Below are positions 25,348-34,698 of a stretch of DNA of 41,909 nt, one piece after another (positions within the stretch are counted from its first letter, which is position 1; each line of letters opens with the position of its first letter). The notes under the pieces are model-generated. The model ran no database searches, was not told the DNA's origin, and saw nothing but the letters and a program-made list of their open reading frames with translations. The position numbers and the translations under genes were made by a program. The DNA is from Pseudooceanicola marinus (lineage in GTDB: Bacteria; Pseudomonadota; Alphaproteobacteria; Rhodobacterales; Rhodobacteraceae), in NCBI RefSeq assembly GCF_020177265.1, contig NZ_JAIVMC010000020.1, positions 1 through 41,909 of the forward strand. Reading direction: 5' to 3'.

Positions 25348-26004
25348 GTGACTCTCCGTTTCATCTTCGCAGGGATCCTCTGGCTGGCCGGGCTGCACGG
25401 AGCAGAGGCCGGGGCCTGGCCGCGCGGCAAGGGTAATCATTTCGCCTTCGCCGCTCTGCGCGGCATCGGCAGCGAGGATGGTAGCCTGACGCCGAGCTTT
25501 TCCTACTACCATGAATACGGGCTGACCGACCGGCTGACCCTGTCCGCTGATCTGGGCGGGGCCATATCGGGCTTCGAGAAGACCGTCATTGCCCTGTCGA
25601 TGCCGGTTCCGCTCCCCGAGTTTCTGGGGCTGAAGGCGTCGATGGACCTGGGCTATGGCGAGATTGATGGCCAGCAAGTGATGCGCCCGGGCCTGTCCAT
25701 CGGGCGCGGGTTCGCGCGGCCCGAGGGCTGGGCCTCGGTCGATATGGCGGCCGAGATTTTCCCGGAACTCCTTCTGGGCGACTGGAAGGTCGACATGACC
25801 CTGGGGATGACGGCGCGAAGCGGGCACAAGTACTACCTTCAGGTGCAATCGGGGCAGCAGATGGGGGATCCCTTCTTCTCGCGTGTCGAGGCCTCGGTCG
25901 CCTGGCGGCTGCGCGACGGACTTTACCTGGATGTGGGGGCCGCGGCAGGGTTGGTCTCGACCGATCCATACCGGGTCAAGCTGGGGGTCTGGCGGGAATT
26001 CTGA
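25348..26004 (+). CDS. Secreted, outer-membrane-barrel-like protein of unknown function
   Basis: The protein has 218 residues and a GTG start with CAGGGAGG upstream. A signal peptide (core FIFAGILWLAGLHG, cleavage near AEAGA) is followed by alternating polar/hydrophobic strands such as LTLSADLGGAIS, ASMDLGYGEID, ASVDMAAEIF and KVDMTLGMTARS. The chain ends in aromatic-terminated WREF, typical of outer-membrane beta-barrels recognised by the Bam machinery. I do not recognise a named family. Candidate CtrA boxes upstream suggest cell-cycle or motility-linked control. A periplasmic soluble protein is the alternative. Confidence 0.7.
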   Translation: MTLRFIFAGILWLAGLHGAEAGAWPRGKGNHFAFAALRGIGSEDGSLTPSFSYYHEYGLTDRLTLSADLGGAISGFEKTVIALSMPVPLPEFLGLKASMDLGYGEIDGQQVMRPGLSIGRGFARPEGWASVDMAAEIFPELLLGDWKVDMTLGMTARSGHKYYLQVQSGQQMGDPFFSRVEASVAWRLRDGLYLDVGAAAGLVSTDPYRVKLGVWREF

Positions 26005-26060
26005 GCCCTGGCATGCGGACCCGTCTGGCGCCCCGGCCCGAGCTGCGCTAGACCGGGCTC

Positions 26061-26555
26061 ATGTCCGAGCAGACCCCCAAGACCGATCCGATCCGCCCCA
26101 CCGATGACGAGGCCCGCGCCCTGGGCCGTGGCCTGATCGACGAGGCTCCCTTTGCTGCCCTGGCCACGGTGACCGATGGCGCGCCGATGGTCACCCGCAT
26201 CGCGCTGACGTGTGATCCGGCGGGCGTACCCCTGACCCTGGTCAGCCAGCTGGCCGCCCACACCGCGCCGCTGATGGCCGGTCGACCCGCCTCGCTGATG
26301 GTGGGAGAACCGGGCGGCAAGGGCGATCCGCTGACCCATCCGCGCCTGACCATCCAGTGCCGGCCCGAGGTCATCGCCCGTGACAGCGACGCTTTCGAGG
26401 CGCTTTCGGCCCATTACGTGGCCGAACGTCCGAAATCGAAGCTCTACATCGGGTTTGCCGATTTTCTGCTGGTCCGCTTCCACCCCGAAGAGGCGTTGCT
26501 GAACGGCGGTTTCGGCAAGGCCTTCCGCCTGACCCCGGCTGATATGGGCCTCTGA
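26061..26555 (+). CDS. HugZ/pyridoxamine-phosphate-oxidase-like protein
   Basis: The protein has 164 residues, is cytoplasmic, and adopts the split-barrel FMN-binding fold by family. Recognisable parts are the N-terminal helix and first strand (ARGLIDEAPFAALATV-like segment with DGAPMVTRIAL), the central SLMVGEPGGKGDPLTHPRLT (a HugZ-type signature) and the C-terminal KLYIGFADFLLVRFHPEEALLNGGFGKAFRL. HugZ proteins bind or degrade haem in some bacteria. Others bind flavin. This form is short and lacks the C-terminal extension of long HugZ proteins, so haem oxygenase activity is uncertain. Confidence 0.8.
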   Translation: MSEQTPKTDPIRPTDDEARALGRGLIDEAPFAALATVTDGAPMVTRIALTCDPAGVPLTLVSQLAAHTAPLMAGRPASLMVGEPGGKGDPLTHPRLTIQCRPEVIARDSDAFEALSAHYVAERPKSKLYIGFADFLLVRFHPEEALLNGGFGKAFRLTPADMGL

Positions 26556-26576
26556 TTTCAGGGTAATCTGACACGA

Positions 26577-26605
26577 AAAGGCCCCGCATGGCGGGGCCTT
26601 CTGTT
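26577..26605. terminator. Bidirectional terminator between HugZ-like and beta-helix genes
   Basis: AAAAGGCCCCGC-ATG-GCGGGGCCTT is a ten-pair stem with a three-base loop. It is followed by CTGTTGTTT on the plus strand and TTTT on the minus strand, so it can serve both convergent genes. Confidence 0.87.
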
Positions 26606-26626
26606 GTTTCGTATCTGTCTGTCGGA

Positions 26627-28918
26627 TCAGGCCGGATCGTCCATCCGCACCCTCAGGCTGACCGTGCCCTTGACCGCTTCCTGCCAGTGCAGGGTCACCT
26701 GATCCTTGTCCGCCCCCTTCTCGATCTCGACATAGGGCATGCCGAAATGGGCCGCGTCGGAACCGTTGGTGATGCGGCCCCTTGCCACCACCGCGTCGAC
26801 GTTTTGGGCCCAGCCCCCGAAGGGCAGCTGCGGGGCGCAATCCACTGTCCAGGTGGCGGCGGCGCTGGCCTCCGTATGGGTCAGCGGCAGCGGGTTCACC
26901 GTGCTGACGGAGACGGCGTTGTACATGTTGCCCTCGAAGGTGACGTTCTTGTTGCGCCCGTAGTCGAGATCCGCGTGCGTGGTATCCACCCGTTCCACCC
27001 GGTCTATGGCGCCCTGGATGGTGCGGAAGATGTTGCCGTTGACGTTCATGCCGTTCAGGTAATGCCCCGGCCCGTAGGGCTTCACCACGATGAAGCTGAA
27101 CCAGGGCGCGACCGAACTGCACAGGCAGATGTTGTCGGTGATGTTAAGCCCGGAGAAGCTGTACTCGCTGGAAAACTCCGGCGCCTGGTCGTGCTCGTTG
27201 CCCCATTCGATGAAGAAGTTATCGATGTAGTTGCCGTTGATCGTCGCCCGCGCGTTGGTCCGGCTGAGGACGATGCCAGGCACCCGGATGCCCGCGTCGG
27301 CGGTGTCGCCGCCGAAAAAGTGGTTGCCGGTGACGATGGTGCCGGTGCCGGCCAGGATGGCGAAATGGCGCATCTGCTGGACGCGGTTGTTGCGCAGCTT
27401 CACGTCATTGGCGTTGACGTTCAGTGCGATCGACACGCGGTCTTGGCTCAGCGTGCCGCTTTCGTCGGTGATGAACTGGCAGCGGTCGATCAGCATCCCC
27501 TGGCAGCCGGTGCCATGGCTGGTGATGCCGCGATCCTTGGGGCGGGTGATGAAACAGTCGCGCAGGTGGAAGATCAGCCCGGTCTGCGCCAGAAGGATGG
27601 CGCTGCAGTCGCCGGAACACTGGAACTCGATATCCGACATGGAGAACTTGTCGAGATAGTCGAAGCCGCTGAAATCCAGCAGGTACTTGAACCGCTTGAA
27701 GGTGAAGTTCTGCGTTCCGGCAGCGTCGTAGAGGGGCAGGGACAGCTCGATCTTCTGCTGCGCCACATCGACCGAGGTCACATAGACCTCGCGCCCCACG
27801 CCGCTGCCCTCGATCAAGGACCCGGGCTGGATGTTGGCCACGTTGGTCACCCCCGACAGCTCGGTCGGTTTTTCCGGGTCGTAGGTGCCCTGGCTGGCGG
27901 TGATGTCGGTGTCCCAGGCGCTGCCGCCGTTGCAATCGAACTGGCCATTGCAGATATGGCGGCGCTGCGCATAGCTGGTCTTGTTGGCCACAGCCGCCTG
28001 CATGTCGATGGGCTCGGTCACCTTGATGCGCCGCCCGCCCAGGTCCAGGCTCTCATGATCGGCGTTGTTCAGCAGTGACTGGAAGGCCTTCTTGAAGGCC
28101 AGTTCCTCGTCGCCGAAGGCGTCGATATAGGCGGGGAGGTGGAAGTTCTGGGTCAGCGACAGCATGGCGCTGGCGGGCATGGTGACGTGGCCGTCGAACT
28201 GCACGCGATTGTCGAAGGTCATGCTGTCGGACAGATAATAGGTTCCCTCGGGCACCTTGACCAGCCGCCCGTCGGCGGCGGCGTCGGCCGCCTCGAACGC
28301 GGCCAAATCGTCGGTCACCCCGTCGCCCGTGGCGCCGAAATCGCGCACGTCGACCCAGGCCAGCATGTCGCGCAGGAAGACATCCGTCACATCCTCGATG
28401 CGGATGTCGTCGATCCTCACGATGCCGCCGTTGGCGCCGGTCAGATCCAGGCCGAAATGGCCGTAGACCGGCTGCGTGCCCCAGGGCATGTCCACCCCGT
28501 CGCGGTCACCGGTGCCGACGATGGCGCTGACCTCGACCACCTCGCCATAGCTTGACAGGACCACCTCGGGGCCGGTTTCCACCAGGCCGGCCACATGGGT
28601 GTCGCCCACGTCCCCCGCCCAGCCGGCAATCCGCACGATGGGAAAGTTGCCGCTGACGGCCTTCACCCGCGCCGAGATGCGCAGGTAGCACCCCGGCAGG
28701 ATCGGGGTTTCCCCCATGTGGCGCAGCTTCTGCGTCGACGATCCCTTCAGCAGTTCAAGGCAACCGGCGAAATCCTGATCGGCGGCGATGATCGCGGCGT
28801 TGGGGTCGCCGACATAGGTGTCGGAGCCCGGTGTCCCATCCCCCTTCGACCATTGCGCCAGACCGTTCTCGAATGCCGGCGGCATGAAATTGATGCCGTC
28901 CGTGATCGCCTTGTTCAT
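26627..28918 (-). CDS. GH28-related right-handed beta-helix protein
   Basis: The protein has 763 residues. After an N-terminal carbohydrate-binding-like beta-sandwich (about 1-185, with YLRISARVKAVSGNFPIVRI) comes the pectate-lyase-3 entry motif VRDFGATGDGVTDDLAAFEAA. A long parallel beta-helix follows with repeated N-x-N turns (NGNYIDN, NITDNICL, NVNGNIF). The C-terminus (MPYVEIEKGADKD onward) is another beta domain. This architecture occurs in polysaccharide lyases, hydrolases and phage tail spikes. No signal peptide is seen, which is odd for a surface polysaccharide enzyme. The ATG at 28918 is preferred (GAGGAAAGGG upstream) over a TTG two codons earlier. Confidence 0.78.
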   Translation of the reverse strand: MNKAITDGINFMPPAFENGLAQWSKGDGTPGSDTYVGDPNAAIIAADQDFAGCLELLKGSSTQKLRHMGETPILPGCYLRISARVKAVSGNFPIVRIAGWAGDVGDTHVAGLVETGPEVVLSSYGEVVEVSAIVGTGDRDGVDMPWGTQPVYGHFGLDLTGANGGIVRIDDIRIEDVTDVFLRDMLAWVDVRDFGATGDGVTDDLAAFEAADAAADGRLVKVPEGTYYLSDSMTFDNRVQFDGHVTMPASAMLSLTQNFHLPAYIDAFGDEELAFKKAFQSLLNNADHESLDLGGRRIKVTEPIDMQAAVANKTSYAQRRHICNGQFDCNGGSAWDTDITASQGTYDPEKPTELSGVTNVANIQPGSLIEGSGVGREVYVTSVDVAQQKIELSLPLYDAAGTQNFTFKRFKYLLDFSGFDYLDKFSMSDIEFQCSGDCSAILLAQTGLIFHLRDCFITRPKDRGITSHGTGCQGMLIDRCQFITDESGTLSQDRVSIALNVNANDVKLRNNRVQQMRHFAILAGTGTIVTGNHFFGGDTADAGIRVPGIVLSRTNARATINGNYIDNFFIEWGNEHDQAPEFSSEYSFSGLNITDNICLCSSVAPWFSFIVVKPYGPGHYLNGMNVNGNIFRTIQGAIDRVERVDTTHADLDYGRNKNVTFEGNMYNAVSVSTVNPLPLTHTEASAAATWTVDCAPQLPFGGWAQNVDAVVARGRITNGSDAAHFGMPYVEIEKGADKDQVTLHWQEAVKGTVSLRVRMDDPA

Positions 28919-29082
28919 GCCCAATCCCTTTCCTCTCGCGGCCCGGGCGGCGGCCCGCGGCGTCGGAGGGAAGAGGTATCAATGGCTGGTTAACGGCTCA
29001 CGAGAGGACCGCGCGGCCCTTGATCGGGCGACGATAGGGAAACGAGGGTCAGCGGCGCGCGACGCGCGACGCTCGAGCCGGA

Positions 29083-29493
29083 TCAGACGGAGGGTTTGGC
29101 GACGTCCATCAGGCGCACCGCGTCAATCTTCCAACCGGCCTCGGTGCGCAGCATGAAATACTCCAGCGTGAAGAGGCGGCCGCCCTGGTCCTCGACCTGC
29201 ACGGGCTGCACCTGGCGCCGCTCGGTTTCAGGACGATCGGCGAGGAAGAAATACTCCCGCGGGCCGATCACCATCGGATAGCCGCCGCGCAGCATGGTCT
29301 CGAAATTCTCCACGGACCCGAAATAATTGCGGATCCCCGGGGAGGCGTGATCGAAGGCGCTGGCGAAATCGCCTTGTCGCAGGTCTTCCATCTGGGCGCC
29401 GATGGTGTCGCGAATGTCCTGGCTGGCCTGCGCGGGCAGAGCGAAGGTAAGGGTCAGGGATAGTGCCGTGAGAATTGCTGCAAGGGTTCGCAT
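29083..29493 (-). CDS. DUF4864 family periplasmic protein
   Basis: The protein has 136 residues with a clear Sec signal peptide (core LAAILTALSLTLTFALPAQA, cleaved before SQDIRD). The mature part contains QMEDLRQGDFASAFDHASPGI and YPMVIGPREYFFL, then a strand-rich end (FTLEYFMLRTEAGWKIDAVR). This is the NTF2-like DUF4864 family (PF16156) common in Rhodobacteraceae and related groups. No function is known. GAGGAGGCGG lies before the start. Confidence 0.8.
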   Translation of the reverse strand: MRTLAAILTALSLTLTFALPAQASQDIRDTIGAQMEDLRQGDFASAFDHASPGIRNYFGSVENFETMLRGGYPMVIGPREYFFLADRPETERRQVQPVQVEDQGGRLFTLEYFMLRTEAGWKIDAVRLMDVAKPSV

Positions 29494-29537
29494 CGCGCCG
29501 CCTCCTCTCGTCCGATCACAAGAAGGATAGGTCGCCT

Positions 29538-30269
29538 TTACGATGCGTCAAGAAGCTTGCGGAAAACGCGGCGGATCCGCGCCGAGGCCCGGGCGTCGTA
29601 GGGTGCACCATGTGCCAGCACCGCACGTTCCGGCGCCCAGGCCAGGATCGCCTCGACCGAGCGGCGCAGCTCCGCCTTGTCGAAGGTGGCGTACATATCC
29701 GGCGGCATCCGTCCGTCGGGGGTGGTCATCCCCAGAAGGCGCACCAGTCGACCGAAGAGCCAGGGGAGTTTTCCCGGTTCGAAGTTCTCGATGAAGTCGG
29801 TCAGCACGACGGTGCGAGACGGGGCATGGAAAAAGACCGCTTCCTGAAGGACCTTGCTGCCGCGCACCAGGTAGCTGTCGATCACGCCTTCCCAGCCGGC
29901 GCCGGCCGACAGCTCTTCCGCCGGGCCCAACTCGACCTTGTGGGCTATGGCGCGGGCCCGGACGCCCGGCGCGACCCAGGCCCGGGCCTCGGGGAAACGG
30001 GCCTGCCAGTCGCCCAGGTAGGCGTAGTGGATGGCATTGGGCGCGATCAGGTGCGCAACCGGGCCCAGTTCCTCGACCCGCGCCAGCAGTCTCTCTTCGG
30101 GCTTGATCGGCGAATGAACCCAGAGGCCACCCGAGGGCAGGCGCACCAGGGTCATCCGGGTGGAAAAGGGCAGGCCGTAGAAGCGGATATGCGGCCCGTC
30201 GACGATCCAGATATCCGGCCCGAAAGGCTTCGGCACGTTCAGCGGTTCGTATCCCGTGGTTCTGCTCAT
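29538..30269 (-). CDS. DUF4336 family protein
   Basis: The protein has 243 residues and no signal peptide. It begins with YEPLNVPKPFGPDIWIVDGP and includes FSTRMTLVRLPSGGLWVHSPI, HLIAPNAIHYAYLGDWQARFP and VVLTDFIENF. This order matches the DUF4336 family, which has a metallo-beta-lactamase-like fold but lacks the full HxHxDH metal motif. NAIHYAYLGDW stands in that position. The biochemical role is unknown. GGAGGGGCCGTC precedes the ATG. It lies 44 bases upstream of the DUF4864 gene on the same strand. Confidence 0.78.
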   Translation of the reverse strand: MSRTTGYEPLNVPKPFGPDIWIVDGPHIRFYGLPFSTRMTLVRLPSGGLWVHSPIKPEERLLARVEELGPVAHLIAPNAIHYAYLGDWQARFPEARAWVAPGVRARAIAHKVELGPAEELSAGAGWEGVIDSYLVRGSKVLQEAVFFHAPSRTVVLTDFIENFEPGKLPWLFGRLVRLLGMTTPDGRMPPDMYATFDKAELRRSVEAILAWAPERAVLAHGAPYDARASARIRRVFRKLLDAS

Positions 30270-30433
30270 GACGGCCCCTCCCTGCGGGTCCCCGGGTCAG
30301 AATGCCCAGTGGGGCGGGCTGGCGCAACCGCCGGGATCGCCCGGCCAGGCGAGGCCTCCGGCGCAGAGGCTTGGGGAAAAGGGAAGGAGGCATGGTGCCC
30401 TTTGCGCATTCCGGTCCAAGAGGGCAGGGAACA

Positions 30434-30462
30434 AGAAAAAAGGAGGGCCGGGGCCCTCCTTT
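30434..30462 (-). terminator. Rho-independent terminator of lysK
   Basis: On the minus strand GGAGGGCC and GGCCCTCC form a perfect eight-pair stem (30442-30459) extended by A-T pairs, followed by TTTTTTC. It lies 28 bases after the lysK stop codon. Confidence 0.88.
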
Positions 30463-30489
30463 CCGATTTCTGGCACGTGAGGCCCGGCC

Positions 30490-32070
30490 TCAGCCCTCGG
30501 CGAAGTCACCGGCGAGCGCCCGGTCGATCAGGTCGGCCGTTTCGGTCACGCCGTAAAGCGCGATGAAGCCGCCGAAGCGCGGGCCCTGGCTGGCGCCCAG
30601 CAGAACCTCGTAGAGGCAGGAGAACCAGGCCTTCATCGGATCGAACCGTTCGCGGCCCACGGTATAAACCACCGATTGCAGCGCCTCGTCGGTCATCTCG
30701 CCGTCATAGGCGCGAAGCGCGTCGCGCAGGGTTTCCAGCGCCTCGCGCTCCTGCTCGGTGGGCAGGCGGAAGACCTTCGTCGGCTTCACGAAGTCGTTGT
30801 AATAGGCCACGGCGAAACTGGCCGCCTGGTCCATCTGCGGGTTGCCCTCGGGGCTGGCCTCGGGCGCATAGCGGCGGATGAAGCCCCAGAGCGTTTCCTT
30901 GTTCTCGGCCCCGGAGACCGAGGCCAGGTTCAGCAGCATCGAGAAGGGCACCACCAGATCGGAGGCAGGCACATCGCCGTTGTGGATGTGGAACACCGGG
31001 TTCGCCGCCTTGCCCTTGGCATCCTGGTCGGGATAGGCGCGCAGCTGCTGGTGGTATTCGTCCATCGCCCGCGGGATCACGTCGAAATACAGGCGCTTTG
31101 CCGTCTTCGGCTTCTGGTACATGAAGTACGACAGGCTCTCGGTCGAGGCATAGGTCAGCCATTCGTCGATCGAGATCCCGTTGCCCGAGGATTTCGAGAT
31201 CTTCTGGCCCTGATCATCCAGGAACAGCTCGTAGGTGAAGTGCTCGGGCTTCTTGCCGCCCAGGATTTCGCAGATGCGGTCGTAGATCGGCGTGTTGGTG
31301 CTGTGGTCCTTGCCGTACATCTCGAAGTCGACGCCAAGCGCGGCCCAGCGGGCGCCGAAGTCAGGCTTCCACTGCAGTTTCACGTTACCGCCGGTGACGG
31401 GCAGGGTCCACTCGCGGCCCTCTTCGTCGTCGAAGGTGATCGTGTAATCCTGCGCGTTCACCTCCTTCATCGGCACGTAGAGGACGCGGCCGGTTTCGGG
31501 GTGGATCGGCAGGAAGATCGAATAGGTCGCCGCGCGTTCCTCGCGCAGGGACTTCAGCATGACCTTCATCACGTCGTCGTACTTCTCGACCGCGCGTTTC
31601 AGCACCTCGTCGAACTGGCCCGACTTGTAGAAGTCGGTGGCGGAGTAGAATTCATACTCGAACCCGAAGGTGTCGAGGAACCGGCGCAGCATGGCGTTGT
31701 TGTGGTGGCCAAAGCTCTCATGCGTCTCGAAGGGGTCGTAGACGCTGGTCAGCGGCTTCTGGATGTCCTCCTTCAGGCGCTCCTGGTTCGGCACGTTGCC
31801 GGGGATCTTGCGCATGCCGTCCATGTCATCGCTGAAGCAGATGAGGCGGGTGGGGATGTCGCTGATCACCTCGAAGGCGCGGCGGATCATCGTGGTGCGC
31901 AGCACCTCGCCGAAGGTGCCGATATGGGGCAGGCCGGAGGGGCCATAGCCCGTCTCGAACAGGACATAGCCCTTTTCCGGCGCCTTCTTTTCGTACCGTT
32001 TGGCAAGGCGGCGGGCCTCTTCGAAAGGCCAGGCTTTCGACTCCAATGCGGCTTGGCGCAACTCGGACAT
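30490..32070 (-). CDS. lysK: Lysyl-tRNA synthetase, class I
   Basis: The enzyme has 526 residues and charges tRNA-Lys with lysine. It has the class I Rossmann signature motifs: HIGTFGE at 49-55 (the HIGH motif) and [11 protein letters not shown] near residue 292 (KMSKS). Other family features are [15 protein letters not shown] and EMYGKDHST. Class I LysRS is characteristic of archaea and many alphaproteobacteria, in contrast to the class II enzyme of most bacteria. The start MSELRQ is preceded by GAAGGAGAG. It is divergent from the TerB-like gene, with about 120 bases between them. Confidence 0.95.
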   Translation of the reverse strand: MSELRQAALESKAWPFEEARRLAKRYEKKAPEKGYVLFETGYGPSGLPHIGTFGEVLRTTMIRRAFEVISDIPTRLICFSDDMDGMRKIPGNVPNQERLKEDIQKPLTSVYDPFETHESFGHHNNAMLRRFLDTFGFEYEFYSATDFYKSGQFDEVLKRAVEKYDDVMKVMLKSLREERAATYSIFLPIHPETGRVLYVPMKEVNAQDYTITFDDEEGREWTLPVTGGNVKLQWKPDFGARWAALGVDFEMYGKDHSTNTPIYDRICEILGGKKPEHFTYELFLDDQGQKISKSSGNGISIDEWLTYASTESLSYFMYQKPKTAKRLYFDVIPRAMDEYHQQLRAYPDQDAKGKAANPVFHIHNGDVPASDLVVPFSMLLNLASVSGAENKETLWGFIRRYAPEASPEGNPQMDQAASFAVAYYNDFVKPTKVFRLPTEQEREALETLRDALRAYDGEMTDEALQSVVYTVGRERFDPMKAWFSCLYEVLLGASQGPRFGGFIALYGVTETADLIDRALAGDFAEG

Positions 32071-32193
32071 TGTTCTCTCCTTCGGGATTCGCCCCCGGAC
32101 GGGACCCGGGCTTCCTATTGTGCGGATGCGGCAGGGTCAATAATGTGGCCCTGCTGCCCCGCAAAACAACGACTTCGCGAAGGACCGCCGCCG

Positions 32194-32619
32194 ATGGCCA
32201 CCGACATCCCCCATTCCCTTACGGCGCAGGATTGCCTGGTCCTGCTTATGATTTCCGTTTCGGCCTCGGACGAGACGATGCGTACCTCCGAACTGATCAA
32301 GATCGAGAACCAGGTGAACACCCTGCCGATCTTTGCCAGCTACGATGACACGCGGATCAAGCTGATGTCGTCGATCGTCTTCGATCTCTTCACCGAGGAG
32401 GATGGGCTGGACGCGCTCTTTGGCCTGGTGCGGAACAACCTGCCGGAGCGGCTCTATGAAACCGCCTACGCCCTGTGCTGCGACGTGGCGGCCGCCGACG
32501 GGACCCTGCGAGAGAGTGAGCTGCGCCTGCTGGAGGAAATGCGTTACGAGCTGGATCTCGATCGCCTTCATGCCGCCGCCATCGAACGCGGCGCCCGGGC
32601 CCGGCACCTGACGGCGTGA
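32194..32619 (+). CDS. TerB-like tellurite-resistance-family protein
   Basis: The protein has 141 residues, is all-helical by appearance and has no signal peptide. It has two acidic repeats typical of TerB (PF05099): SASDETMRTSELIKIENQV near the N-terminus and AAADGTLRESELRLLEEMRYEL near the C-terminus, each with D and E residues placed to bind metal. No other ter genes are nearby, so tellurite resistance should not be assumed. ATG 32194 is weakly preceded by GAAGGA. Much longer upstream frames are shadows of lysK. Confidence 0.8.
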   Translation: MATDIPHSLTAQDCLVLLMISVSASDETMRTSELIKIENQVNTLPIFASYDDTRIKLMSSIVFDLFTEEDGLDALFGLVRNNLPERLYETAYALCCDVAAADGTLRESELRLLEEMRYELDLDRLHAAAIERGARARHLTA

Positions 32620-32878
32620 CGCGGCGCCGGCGCGGATCCGGCGGACGGGCGTGCCACCGGGGCAGTTCGGGCCACCGCATGGCTGTGGCTGCTCCGATCC
32701 GCCGTGGCCAAGGGCCAGCTGGTCTTGCCCCTCTGTTCAGCTGCACTGAGGGGCCTTCATTTCCGCGCTGAAACAGGGATCGGCGGAGGGGCGCCAGCCT
32801 CGGGCGGACGGACGCCCATGGGCTGCGGGTCCGGAATACCCGCATTGATCGGGACGGGGTCTGCCCCATATCTTACCT

Positions 32879-33058
32879 ATGACCTTGTTTCAGAAGTTTA
32901 CCGGAATGCGCCGCTTCGTTCTCATCCTGGGCCTTGCCCTTCTCTGCCTCGTGCCCGTTCTGGGCGCCGCGCTGCAGCCCTCGGGCCTTTCGGCCCACAC
33001 CCTGCCGGCCTCTGCAGAGACAACCACCCGTCTGCCGGGTCCGAGCGAGAGCCGCTAA
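32879..33058 (+). CDS. Possible small secreted or membrane protein (59 residues)
   Basis: A short ORF begins MTLFQKFTGMRRFVLILGLALL and continues with a strongly hydrophobic segment and a small polar tail rich in Ser, Thr, Pro and Leu. The basic-then-hydrophobic start is a good signal peptide or single membrane anchor, with possible cleavage after LGA. The ribosome-binding site is poor. It lies in the otherwise empty gap between the TerB-like gene and convergent dacB. No homologue is recognised. Confidence 0.35.
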   Translation: MTLFQKFTGMRRFVLILGLALLCLVPVLGAALQPSGLSAHTLPASAETTTRLPGPSESR

Positions 33059-33096
33059 GGCGTCGCTTCGACAGGGCCGGGGCCGTCCAATGCGAC

Positions 33097-34581
33097 TCAG
33101 CCCTGCGCCTTGAGCGCCCCCCACCGTTTCAGGCAGTCCTGCTGAAGCCCCCGCGCCCGTGCGGTCCAGGCCCGGCCACCCCGGGGACGTTCCCGTTCGG
33201 CACGGCTGAGCGAGGCGCGTCTGGGCAGGTCGCCCGACACCACCGCAAACGCCAAGTCGTCGCCATCTGGGCGCACGACATAGCCCGCCAGCCCGCTGAC
33301 GAAATTCAGGGTGCCTGTCTTGGCCGCCACCTCGAAGCCGGGCGCGGACATGGGGCGCCCCTGGTCATCCCTCACGTCGATGTCCTTCAGCAAGGGCTTC
33401 AACGTGGCATGCACCTGGCGGTCTGCCAGCATGCGCACCAAGTCGGCGGCGGGAAAGCGCGAGGCATCGCCCAGCCCGGAATGATCCACCATCGCCACGT
33501 CGCGCAGGCCATGGGTGGCGCGGGCCCAGTCGCTCATGGCCTGGGCCGAGGCGCGGATCGAGGCCGGTTTGCCGCCGCGCGCGGCACTGGCCGACAGGCC
33601 CAGCAGTTCCGCCGTCAGGTTGTTGGAATAATAGAGCATCAGCTTGGCGATCTCGACCAGCGGCCGGCTTTCGTGGCGCGCCAGTTCCGAGGCGGCGGGC
33701 AGGCTGCGCGTCTCCTCCGGCGTGTCCAGGACGATGCCGTTGGCCCGGGCCATGGTGGCGAAGACCTCGGCCGCGTAGGCCGCGGGCCGCCGCACGGGCA
33801 GCCAGCGCGCGCCGCCGTTGCCAAGCGCGCCCTGGGCCACGGTCCAGTCGTCGCGCCCCTGGCGGTCGGCGTAGGTGTAGACCGGCGCACTGCGGTCGAC
33901 GACCTGCATGCGCGCGATCGTCACGTCGGGCCTGTAGTCGCGGGTGCGGGCATCCATGGTGACGGCCCATTTGCCGGCCTGCCGTTTCCACTCGAAATGC
34001 ACCCGGTTGTAGTTCAGGCTCAGGGCCGAGACGCCGGGGTTGTACCCCACGTGGTCGGGCTGATCGGCGTCAATCAGGCGCGCCTCGGGCAGGGCGCCCC
34101 CGTAGTAGAGAAAGCGCCCGCGCACTTCACGCAGCCCAGCGGCCTTCAGCTCGCCCGCAAGGTCGGCCAGGTTGGTCGTGTCGAGGCCGGGATCGCCACC
34201 GCCGACCAGGATCAGATCCCCGTCCAGCCGGCCGTTGGCCAGGGTGCCGGTGCCCAGGACGCGGGTCGCGAAGCGATGTTGCGGCCCGAGGACAGCCAGC
34301 GCGTAGAGCGCGGTCAGGGTCTTGCCCACGCTTGCAGGCGGCAGCGGGGCATCGGCGGCGGCGCTTTCCAGCGGCTCGCTCGATCCCAGGCGCGCAACGG
34401 CCAGGCTGGAGACGCCGCTGACCCCGGCCGCATCGACCAGGTCCTGAACGGTCGGCGGCTCGTCCACGCCGTCAGGGCGCAGGCGCGGGCGCAGCGATGT
34501 GGCAGGGGCCGAGGCCTGCAGCGGCAGCGCGAAACTGGACAGCATCGCGCCCAGCAAGGCGCGGCGGGACAAGGACGTCAT
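33097..34581 (-). CDS. dacB: D-alanyl-D-alanine carboxypeptidase/endopeptidase (PBP4)
   Basis: The protein has 494 residues and is periplasmic. The Tat-like or Sec signal begins MTSLSRRALLGAMLSSFALP and ends near LQASA. The penicillin-binding motifs are SVGK with catalytic S84 and K87, SNN in LYYSNNLTAELLG, and KTG in AAKTGTLNFVSG. An inserted domain between the first and second motifs (containing LILVGGGDPGLD) is typical of class C/PBP4. It trims and cleaves peptidoglycan peptide cross-links. It runs downstream of nadD on the same strand, 117 bases away. Confidence 0.92.
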   Translation of the reverse strand: MTSLSRRALLGAMLSSFALPLQASAPATSLRPRLRPDGVDEPPTVQDLVDAAGVSGVSSLAVARLGSSEPLESAAADAPLPPASVGKTLTALYALAVLGPQHRFATRVLGTGTLANGRLDGDLILVGGGDPGLDTTNLADLAGELKAAGLREVRGRFLYYGGALPEARLIDADQPDHVGYNPGVSALSLNYNRVHFEWKRQAGKWAVTMDARTRDYRPDVTIARMQVVDRSAPVYTYADRQGRDDWTVAQGALGNGGARWLPVRRPAAYAAEVFATMARANGIVLDTPEETRSLPAASELARHESRPLVEIAKLMLYYSNNLTAELLGLSASAARGGKPASIRASAQAMSDWARATHGLRDVAMVDHSGLGDASRFPAADLVRMLADRQVHATLKPLLKDIDVRDDQGRPMSAPGFEVAAKTGTLNFVSGLAGYVVRPDGDDLAFAVVSGDLPRRASLSRAERERPRGGRAWTARARGLQQDCLKRWGALKAQG

Positions 34582-34698
34582 TGCAAATCGGGCTGTGTTG
34601 TCAAATCCATGGCTCCTGTCTAGCCGCGGCCCGGCGCGCGGGGCAAGGGAAAGGGCGTCACAGGGGCGTGGGTTTGTCGTCAGACAGCCCGTCCGGCG

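Noticed and set aside
26588..28078. Plus-strand open frame of nearly 500 codons
   Set aside because: It is the complement of the beta-helix protein gene and starts inside a terminator. The minus-strand protein has clear motifs.
30676..32193. Long upstream in-frame extension of the TerB-like gene
   Set aside because: It lies wholly opposite lysK. The TerB domain begins right after ATG 32194.
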